Shown in pieces: positions 55,671 to 64,000 of a stretch of 64,000 bases of DNA. This DNA comes from Brachynemurus nebulosus (taxonomy: Eukaryota > Arthropoda > Insecta > Neuroptera > Myrmeleontidae): the NCBI GenBank assembly GCA_035578155.1, contig JAPWDM010000012.1, positions 10,174,501 through 10,238,500 of the forward strand. Direction: 5' to 3'. The stretch's first letter is position 1, and every line of letters begins with the position of its first letter. Under the pieces are notes generated by a model. That model had not been told where the DNA came from and searched no databases. It worked only from the letters and a program-made list of their open reading frames with translations. A program made the position numbers and the translations under genes.

Positions 55671-56400
55671 TTGCTTCTGAGACTACTAAAGTAGCGGAAG
55701 CATTGTAATTATTTTTGAAAAATAAAAAAATTTTTCTCTCCGAAATAAAATTTTTTTAGGCACATTTTACGTTTTAGAGCTTCCTGAACAATTTTGTTTT
55801 GGTGTCTGTCCATCCGACCGTCTGTCTGTCCGTCTGTGTGTCGCCAGTTTGCACCAAGTGGCATAACTTCTGAACTATTCGATTGTTTTTAATGAAATTT
55901 TCAGAAATTATGCAGTTTGGTTCCTAGATGGTCCGCTATGAATTTAATCGAAATCGGAGTAACGGTAGCTACGCCGCTACCATGCCATTCCATTAATATA
56001 CTAAATTGCACCAAGTGGCATAACTTCTGAACTATTCAATTCTTTCTTATGAAATTGTCAGAAATTATGCGGTTTGGTTCCTGGATGGTCCCCTACAAAT
56101 TTCATTGCATTCGGAGTAATAGTATCCACGGCGCTACCATGAAATCCCATTAAATGTCAATATCTTATTTACTGCTAGTCCCACTTCCCTCAAATTTTTA
56201 AAGTATTTTGGGGGTTCGTTTCTAAAATATTTTTGCTATTATTTTATAATTTAGCCTTTAAATATTTTGAGTTATAACAATTTTTTATGAATTTTAAGGC
56301 GAAAATATAATTTCACGGTATATATATTTGGTAGAGTACTGTTTTAAAGTCTTTTACGAGTACGAGGAAGCTGTGTGCCACAGCTATTGGTAGCGTATTT
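55671..56400 (+). mobile_element. (GTCY)n-bearing interspersed element, copy 3
   Basis: TTGCTTCTGAGACTACTAAA hairpin, GACCGTCTGTCTGTCCGTCTG tract and TATTGGTAGCGTATTT end. Full length like copy 2. Confidence 0.65.
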
Positions 56401-56404
56401 TCTC

Positions 56405-56770
56405 TTCCTTTGGCATTTTGGCAAAAAATTAATTTTTTCATGAAAAATGTCCAAAAGACGATGTTCCGGATATCGGACGTGTCTGGCTGAAGATCTCATT
56501 CAAGATTTTTTTGACTTCTAATGTTTCCATCAAATTTCATAAAAATAGAATGTTTCGCTCGAAAGTTATCGTACTGATACATAAATACATATATACATAT
56601 ACATGTATAATATACATGTAGATTTTAGTGAATATTATTTCTGACGTCTAGAGACCTCTAAACAAATTTCTATCATAGTTCGGGGCTTAAGTCGGGTCAT
56701 GACAGTGGTCCTAAATCCTAATAGCTGAATTTTCAATCCAAAAAGTACACTGTAATTAAGCATTGTAAAA
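56405..56770. repeat. Dispersed repeat family R2, copy
   Basis: Contains GGACGTGTCTGGCTGAAGAT, CGAAAGTTATCGTACTGATA and GGTCATGACAGTGGTCC. Directly abuts the (GTCY)n element. Confidence 0.5.
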
Positions 56771-56821
56771 TATTACAAAAATTAAAAAAAAAAAAAAATA
56801 AAATAAAATAAAAAATTATAT

Positions 56822-56902
56822 AGGAGACACCTGGATTTGAACCTGGTACTTTTCAATTGTACCAATAAGTCAAACTACTTTACCCACTTGGCGATGTACA
56901 GC
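56822..56902 (-). pseudogene. tRNA-like sequence (SINE head or tRNA pseudogene)
   Basis: Read on the minus strand it has an A-box-like TCGCCAAGTGGGT, about 39 nt further GGTTCAAATCC (B box), and then A/T-rich sequence with T runs. The longer middle suggests a type II (Ser/Leu) origin. The acceptor stem does not pair, so no functional tRNA. Confidence 0.4.
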
Positions 56903-58412
56903 TTTTGTTAAGTGTATTTTTCGTAATTTTTTGGGCGTTGGCCTAAATTACTGTTACTACAGTACTGAGGGGGAATTACTTCCTTCCAAATTTGTGATTC
57001 TTAAGTTTGTTCTTGTTCTGTGTATTGAACTATAAAACATATCCATGCTTCAATGATTTTTCCCGGCAACGGACGAGATTCTCATAGGTTTTTTCTACTG
57101 GTGCTTTTCTAAACTTCAATTAATAGTTTTTTTTACACAAAAAATTTTTGGACAAACTGTTTAAAGTAGGTAACGTTATGTTTTATTTAATCCTACTTTA
57201 CATTAAAGTTGAAAAATTTAAATTACTGTGTAAACAGAATAATAGGAATCGTAAAGAAATTTTTTATAAATATTTTGTATTGATATTTCTACAATACTTT
57301 TAAATAGACGCGTATTTATATTCTAATTTAATAAAACCATAACGTTAAAAGATGGCTCTACAGTTCATACGTGTGACGGGGAAACCCAACAATGGAGTAG
57401 TGATATTTTTTCAATCACAGTGTTGCAAGAGCGTCCTTTCACTAAAAGACTTAACATGAAACATGGATATATTAATTAATATAAGTAAAAAAAATCAGAC
57501 ATTTTGTGAATCACAAGCTGTTGTTTGTCATTAACGATTCTAATAGCTTTCAATGCCGAACATCATTTAAAAATTTGTTGTGGAAAACTATTAGAGACTG
57601 ATTGCTAATTAGTTTCGTATCTAATTATTATATTAATCAATGTGAAATATATGTATAACGAAAATATACTGATACTACACAATGTACAACTAATTTTTTT
57701 TTTTTAGAAATAATTGTCATCATTTTATTGAGAGTTGCTTAAAGTATTATTTGGAATTTATTTTTAACCCAACAGTGTCGTAAGAAACAATAAAACACGA
57801 TCATTGTAGTCGGGCATATTATACCTATACAAGTTTTAATAAATAATCAAGTCTCTTATAGTGCGGTTAATTCGTACCGCCATATATGGAATATCAAAAA
57901 TAAACAGAATTTGACATATTTAAAATTTTGAAAATATCGTTATTTTCGATATCGATAATTTTCGATAACGAAAACTACGTTTTAATAGTCCCGATATGTT
58001 CGGAATACCCACAACTTGCTTCGCTTAAGCCTTCAAAAATTTCGTTTTTTTTTTCAATACGACACGACACACGGAAGATATTTATGATTAAAATTTTCGA
58101 TAACGAAAAGTATTATTTATAAACAAACATAATAAAAAACAAGTATATTTTATGATAGACCGACTTCAGAAGTAATTCGAAAAATTAACACATCGAATAA
58201 TAGTGCTGCTATAGGTAATTTTTTCAGATCATTTTAGTTGTTTAAATTTTCTTTTACGAAAACCGCGTTATAGGAGACTTGACTGTATTTTACTACTATT
58301 AACTAAACTGTGAACTGAATTACGCAAAATAATAAACATTTTCCCTTTTAAAGGGAAAATATACGACTTTTTGATACCAAAATTGCAGGTAAAACAAAGT
58401 ATATCAGAAGGG
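56903..58412. other. No gene seen
   Basis: A/T-rich. Small frames such as 57928-58122 consist of repeated TTTTCGATAACGAAAA sequence and are not credible. Confidence 0.35.
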
Positions 58413-58803
58413 CTATTCTTCAATTGTGCTATGATGTGATATGCTATGATTAGTTCGGAAACAAACACAAAGAAATATATTTTTGTAAGTTGGTACGTAT
58501 ACAATATTGTGACCATGGTGCCAACTGTTGACGAAATTGATTACTAATAAAGTATAGTTATTATTTATAGTACACAGTTTTCATTTCTGGTTGATTTCTG
58601 GATTTTAAAAAAAATAACTGTACAAAAATTGATACCATAAATAATAATTATCATTTATTAGTAATGAATTTCGTCAACAGGGTGCAATATGATCACAGTA
58701 ATGCATACTTACCAACTTTACAATAAATTTTTTTGTGTTTGTTTCCAAACTGATCATAGCATAGCATAGCATATCATATCATAGCACATTTGAAGAATAA
58801 CTA
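58413..58803. repeat. Inverted repeat (fold-back), arms ~155 bp
   Basis: 58413-58568 and 58638-58803 are imperfect complements: ATTCTTCAA, GTGCTATGATGTGATATGC, CAACTGTTGACGAAATT and TTAGTAATGAATTTCGTC pair across. Loop ~70 bp. A short GCATA run differs in copy number between arms. Confidence 0.65.
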
Positions 58804-59065
58804 CGTTCAGACGCCAAGTATTTTTAAATGAAAAAAATTTGGAGAAAATTTTTTTTTTTTTTTCATAAAATTGTTAGTATAGATGTCGTTAATAAATTTT
58901 CTGTCCCCCAACAACTACCACGTACTTCCCTTTGAGAAGGGGTAAGAGGTGAAATGTCACTTTCTGGCTAATTTTTTGATTTTATTAGTGTATTAAAAAT
59001 TTCTATAACCGGTTAATAGAACCATGTATCAAAAAATCTTCAAGGTAAAATAAACTTTCAACTTT

Positions 59066-59165
59066 TTAACACGTTCACTGCCACTGTATACGAATTCGTT
59101 TGCTTGGTCGCACTTGTTGCACACAACAACAACACTCATTAAGCAGGCGGCACTGAACGTGTTAA
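59066..59165. mobile_element. 100-bp TTAA MITE
   Basis: TTAACACGTTCACTGCC and GGCACTGAACGTGTTAA are inverted ends with TTAA on both sides. Confidence 0.75.
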
Positions 59166-59460
59166 AAATATAACTTGAAAAAAATATATACTATTCCGAA
59201 ATTTAAAAAGTTTTTGGCAAAAATATTCCGCCACACTGATGCTGAAACTTAGAAATACAATAAATTCCAAATAATTCAAAACGAACGGATAGTTATCGAA
59301 ATAAGGACACTTTTTGTACATTTTCTTTTTTAATAGATCAAAATTTAGTCATAAAATGGGGAAAAATATTGATTTGAACATCTAACTTGATCCTTTTGTT
59401 AAACGAAAAGATGTGTGAGTGAATTCATAGAATGGAGTGCGTGCGCAGTATTTAGAGCAG

Positions 59461-59646
59461 CCTAGCTCTGACATCTGTTGGTGACGTTTTAAAACAATAT
59501 TCTGTTGATGATACAGTTGATTAAGTTCCCAAACGTATTCGATATATCTAATTAACTATATTCTACTGGGAAATTGGTGGTGTGGGCCACATCCATAGCA
59601 CTGTGAATTAGTTTTAAAACGTCACCAACAGATGTCAGTGATAGGT
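59461..59646. mobile_element. Inverted-repeat MITE, ~35-bp arms
   Basis: GACATCTGTTGGTGACGTTT (59470-59489) and its complement at 59617-59636 lie within arms 59461-59495 / 59611-59646. Very few mismatches. Confidence 0.7.
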
Positions 59647-61368
59647 TGGTAAATGTTACAAAGCTATTTCCGTACGTTACTCTGTGTATTTTATTCGGGG
59701 TAGAACGTGCGTACTTACGTGTACTATCATCAGATGGCGCGCCTGATCGATTTAAATTGTTATCGATGGTATAAACAAAAGGGTGAAGTTACATTAAACT
59801 CTAGGTACACTTTATAAATAGCTGATTGCAACCGAAATGCTTTTAAATAAAAATAATAATCAAATTGAATATTTTATTGAAGTAAATCTAGTTATTCCAG
59901 TTTTTATGATTACAGGCCTAAACTGACGAAGAAATCCAAAGACGAAAATTCTGAGGAGAAGTAACAAAACACTAACTGAATAAAAAACTACATTCAAATT
60001 TTTAGATAAATATGTATTTTTAAATGAATTAAAATAATAAAAACTTAAAAACATTTATAATTAATGTGATATATACGTTAAAATATAATTTAAATCTGTT
60101 TCTGTTTAGAATTTCAAAAAATTAATCAAATACAATGAAAATACAAACATTTTTTTAAAAAAAATTTTCAAATAATTATTTCTTTTGTATTATTTTATAA
60201 CTGAAGTAAAAAATATTCATGTAATACTTTTGTATATAAACATAAAAATATCATTTGATGTTTATCTGTAGAAAATATAAAATAAATTTCACAATTTTGG
60301 TACTATTCTCAATCAAGTTCATTAAAATTTTTTTCCCGCAAGTTTTTTTAACCCATTATGATTCGACACTGGTTAATAACAAGCAGTATCTAATTTAAAT
60401 ATAAAGTGAGTTCAAAATTAACCCCCAGTACTTTCTAATAGGGTTAAAATTAAACGGTTGAATTTTGACAATATTTTATGAAAATTAAATATGCTATGGA
60501 AATACGAATATCGTTAATTTAGAATATCAATTTGAATGAACCTGGGGGTCAGAATTGTCCGTCAAGGCCATCAAATAAGACCCAAATTAATTGTGATATT
60601 AAAATTGTCCCCTACGGTCTTGGTGCCCCAAGCAAGGCCTAAAATAGAAATACTCCTAACACTTACCTATTGATACGGGTATCTAGGTACATAAAGGTGC
60701 GGAAATTAGCCATGCTATTGAAATATGAAGATTGTTACTTTAGAGTCGTTTGACGAGCGCAGCCAGACATTATAAATAATTGATGTTGTACAGAATTTTC
60801 GAATATCTGATTTAAAATTGATCTAATCATTTGACCAATAATTAAAATAATTTTATGTAAGTGAAACCGCGGGTCGCAGCTAGTAAAATAATATTTAAAT
60901 AACAATTATTTTCCTAAAATGAGGCTACTCTGTGGCAACTAAAAGTAATTAATAAATAATATGAGTTTTTAAGTTGGTCTTTTTTTTCAAAATAAGTAAA
61001 GAAAATATTCTCTAGTTTAAGTAAAGTATTTTGTACCTATTTGAAAATTGTGTTTGTTGAAGTGTTGCGTGACTGGTACAACAAATCATAAGTTCTTGTA
61101 AATTATAAAAATTATTTTGCAGAAAATAAATATTATCAAAGTAGATAGAGAAAGGTACGCTACATTTGAGGCCAAAATAAGCTTTTTTTGCGAAATTCGC
61201 CATCTACGTCATAATTACGTCACATATTTGAATTTTTAGAAAAAAAAAACATAATTATTTATTATTTAAATTTGCCGCTATGAGAAATTCGCCATCTATA
61301 CGTCATCACGATCTGTGCATCGGCATACCTTTCTCCATCTACTTTGAATATTATTATTATTATATACA
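59647..61368. other. No gene; possible Helitron 3' end at about 60848-60883
   Basis: A/T-rich. GTGAAACCGCGGGTCGCAGCTAGT at 60861 onward (23 bases to CTAG plus T) has a G/C-rich palindrome ahead of CTAG followed by T, the form of many insect Helitron 3' ends. The 5' end was not found. Confidence 0.35.
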
Positions 61369-62409
61369 CCGGTCAATTTAAACATGCAAGGGTACAAAAA
61401 TTAGGGGTGAGCTGAAAATTGGTATGAATGTTCGGAATGTCATTGTAAATAAGTGTTGAGGGTTTCCACGTTTTTCAGCAAAATGGTAAGTTTTATCATA
61501 AAATTAGGTCAGACAAAAATTGTAGATCATATAATTATCTATAAAAAATGTCGGAATACTTTTTTCCTAAGAGCCACCGTTTCTGAGATATAACTATTAC
61601 AGAAGTTGTAATCTTCATAATATGCACATGTTTCTACGCCACCTGCGAGGTAGTGCACTTAGCGGTTTTTTTAAATGGTTCCCCCGGTAGGCCTATTCCG
61701 CGGTCTATGGTGATCCTGTTTAATTGAAAACTATTGAATAATAAAAAATTTTAATATTGGAAATGATGAAAGCGGTATAGATTTAAAAAAAGTGAGGGAA
61801 ATTATTCGTCAGATTCATAATCGTCTGATATTTCAGCTTCCTCTTCTTGTTCTTCTCGTTCTTGTTGTTCTTCTTCTTCTTGTTGTTCTTGTTGGGTGCA
61901 AGTAAATTGCCTCAATAGCGATGCATCACATGTCTCCTCGTTGGTATCATACAAATCCTCTTCTGTTTATGATTCAACATTAGAGCACGACTGGCCTTGA
62001 CAACTAGTACATGCAAGAGAACAAAACAATCCAACTTTTTTGCAGCCGCATTTCGCACTACATCCCTTTTTACAATTACAAAAAATTGTGTTGAGGATTT
62101 TTCTGGCGCAGGTGGCATATTTTTTATAATAGTTATATCTCAGAAACGGTGCCTTTTAGGAAAAAAGTATTCAGACATTTTTTTATAGATAATTATATTA
62201 TGATCTACAATTTTTGTTTGACCTAATTTTATGATAAAACTTACCGTTTTGCTGAAAAACGCGAAAAACCCATTTTTGACACCTTTGACCTTGAATAAAA
62301 TTTTTTCCACGTACAGGATCGATGAGGACTTTTCAACACTTATTTATAATGGTGTTCCCTCCCCTAATTTTTGAATCTTTACTACTATTTTTAGGGCTAA
62401 ATTGATCGG
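61369..62409 (-). mobile_element. Transposon with ~230-bp inverted terminal repeats and Cys-rich coding remnant
   Basis: 61369-61610 and 62117-62409 are inverted copies (CCGGTCAATTTA outer end; AGATATAACTATTA, TTTATCATAAAATTAGGTCA inside). The enclosed ~500 bp holds a coding remnant on the minus strand. Target duplication not clear. Confidence 0.7.
61802..62118 (-). pseudogene. Cys-rich, acidic-tailed transposon protein, C-terminal remnant
   Basis: On the minus strand one frame reads ILNTIFCNCKKGCSAKCGCK, then LFCSLACTSCQGQSCSNVES, a stop at 61967-61969, and then a Gln/Glu-rich tail ending SDDYESDE and a stop at 61802. The spaced CxCxxxCxxxCxC...C...C..C...C pattern suggests metal binding. 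I recall such segments at the C-termini of proteins from mobile elements in insects, but the family name is not certain. The in-frame stop makes a working full-length product doubtful. Confidence 0.6.
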
Positions 62410-63059
62410 ATTAATAACAATTTTTATAAATAGTTAGTTATATAAAAATAGATTGTTAAGGACGTTCGTGCGTCAAACCTAATAGTAGATAAAAATTTTA
62501 ATTTTAGAGAATTGACAAGTTCAATTACATAGTTATCTTCTCTCAAAAATTTTAAGGCCTTCATAGATCATTTCTTAAAGTAATTGACGATTAAAAATCA
62601 AATTTTTAACACAGAGCCACTGAAAAAAAACATTCTAAACAGCATTTTTTCATTTTAAAAATTATAGTAAGTATATTATAAGAGAAGATACCATAATAAA
62701 AAATGTTGACAAATATTCTTTGAAATATGAAATTTATATAATTGCACAAAAAACATCGTGTTGACGAACGTTAAAATGAAATATTAATTATTGAAATTAA
62801 TATTCGGGTAGATTTTGATGTGTACACGACATACAAGGTCAAATCAGACTACTAAATTCCAATCAACAACTGTGTATGCATTGATGTCAGAGATCAGTAT
62901 ATAAGTGGTACGTATAGCACTCACCCATATACACAACCAACACGACACATCATATGATACATGAACAAATACAAGCTCTGTATGCAGGTATAGTGTTTTG
63001 TGGTAGATATATAACATTATTCTGTAGTGTTTTGTGGACGCGCTTGAACGTCTTTAAGT
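62410..63059. other. 3' flank of the TARBP1-type gene
   Basis: A/T-rich; includes the 3' UTR of the minus-strand methyltransferase. No clear AATAAA on the minus strand was chosen apart from GAATAAAC overlapping the stop codon. Confidence 0.35.
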
Positions 63060-63222
63060 TTATTCATGAAACTCCGAAATTAAATGCTGTAACGTATACT
63101 GCGAAATTATGAATGTTCCGCTAACGTGAACGTTCAGTGTTTCTATGTGGTTACATTGTGGAATTTCAACGCGCACATCAATTAGGTCCAATAAATTTTC
63201 TGGTATATCTTCTGTTTCGTTA
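63060..63222 (-). CDS. TARBP1: TARBP1-type tRNA methyltransferase, last exon
   Basis: Acceptor TTTTCAG on the minus strand, then coding that completes the Gly codon and reads NETEDIPENLLDLIDVRVE, IPQCNHIETLNVHVSG and TFIISQYTLQHLISEFHE to TAA at 63060-63062. These are SpoU motifs 2 and 3: binding of S-adenosylmethionine by the knot and the N-V-x-x-S-G turn. Compared with the usual G-x-E-x-x-G-I the second Gly is Asp here (GNETEDI). See the upstream exon for function. Confidence 0.9.
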
Positions 63223-63300
63223 CTGAAAATTAAAAACAAAGAAAAGAAAATAGGCGAAACTAGTAACAAAAACAGAATATGATTAAAGATTTTCACTCAC

Positions 63301-64000
63301 CCTAAAAGAAGTACGCACTTTTTTGGAAATTTATATTCGTGTAATTGAACGCTATTTTCCGACCGGTCACATACAATAATAGTGTAATTTTCATTTTTCA
63401 TTTCTAATAGATATTCTTTTAGGGTCGTTTCTTTTATTTCGGTAACTTTTAACCATTTTTTTGTCGACATACTTAAATTTTGAAACTCTTCATGTTCGGT
63501 GTACATTACATTATCCATAATGAATTCTTTTATACCAAATAGTTCACACGTGCGATACAATTCGCCCAAATTTGGAACTTGTTTAATCAATGATGCCACT
63601 ACAACCAGTTCACCACATGACCTGTAAGTTTCTTCAGTTTCCATGTCTGTTCCTAATTCTGTTGATATTAATTTTGTTTGATACATATTTCTATTTAGTG
63701 GTTGCTCAACATCGTGCTCAACACGCTCAACATCACGTGTCTCTTTTGGCTGATTATTTCGATACAAGTGATTAAGTGGTAGACAATGTCTAAGTGCATC
63801 ATTTGTATTGTAGAAATGTTCATCAAACTGCTCAAACAGTGATTTTTCAAAATAATTTAAGTCTAATGAATCGTCTGTGAAATTTAATAAACGTGGAAAA
63901 TCGGAAAATATGGTTTCGATCGATAAATGTTCCAGCGGATTGAAAACGGTTAAGAAAAAGTCTTGTTTTAAATGATCAAATGATTCACGTAAACTTTTTT
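63301..64000 (-). CDS. TARBP1: TARBP1/Trm3-type tRNA (Gm18) 2'-O-methyltransferase, penultimate exon (partial)
   Basis: Minus-strand frame open from the window edge to the donor TTTTAGG|GTGAGT at 63300/63301. The C-terminal ~125 residues hold SpoU motif 1 (ELVVVASLIKQVPNLGELYR, then TCELFGIKEF, with the conserved Asn and Arg) and the strand before motif 2 (KKCVLLLG). It joins in frame to 63060-63222. The enzyme methylates the ribose of G18 in tRNAs with AdoMet, using a knotted SPOUT fold. TARBP1 proteins are very long with a helical amino-terminal part, so most of this gene lies to the right of the window. The ~105 residues before motif 1 (KSLRESFDHLKQDFF onward) show no motif known to me. 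Confidence 0.9.

Overview
The window looks like AT-rich nuclear DNA from an insect (order not resolved). It holds intron-split genes with GT/AG junctions, an AATAAA poly(A) signal, short TTAGG-like runs and a dense, nested population of DNA transposons and MITEs. There are no operons or bacterial-type signals. The four genes recognised are all ordinary animal genes, and together they occupy only a few kb.

Genes. (1) 31242-31487 (-) is the first coding exon of a myosin phosphatase targeting subunit (Mbs/PPP1R12). The rest of that gene was not found. (2) 37470-38234 (+) is a complete, single-exon HAD-like hydrolase of the HDHD3/REG-2 family. (3) 41102-52412 (+) is a complete seven-exon non-receptor tyrosine phosphatase of the PTP1B/Ptp61F type (494 aa). 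It has a full catalytic domain, a proline-rich and acidic tail, and a C-terminal membrane anchor. (4) 63060-64000 (-) is the 3' end of a TARBP1-type SpoU tRNA ribose methyltransferase that runs off the window. The genes show no shared pathway; they are separate transcription units in repeat-rich DNA.

Repeats, left to right. 1.3-5.8 kb: a (GTCY)n-bearing element, TTAA MITEs and a Tc1-like relic stuffed with three other elements. 6.2-8.0 kb: two inverted copies of a small element in which a tRNA-like sequence is flanked by direct repeats, each bounded by a short inverted repeat. 10.8-12.4 kb: a fold-back element with an internal head-to-head tandem array. 13.4-30.7 kb: three copies of one TTAA-flanked family, each carrying a different inserted transposon. 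Among the inserts is a CACAGGCC-terminus element with a 3-bp target duplication, also present at 18.0-19.2 kb, that carries decayed protein-coding remnants. 22-40 kb: several hAT-type MITEs with exact or near-exact 8-bp target duplications, and a 238-bp almost perfect palindrome beside a 48-bp tandem array. Introns 2 and 5 of the phosphatase gene are built largely from fold-back elements and copies of a ~480-bp MITE. 58-62.4 kb: more inverted-repeat elements, including one that codes for a cysteine-rich protein remnant.

Boundaries were read by eye. Element superfamilies are inferred from terminal motifs and target duplications, not from database matches.
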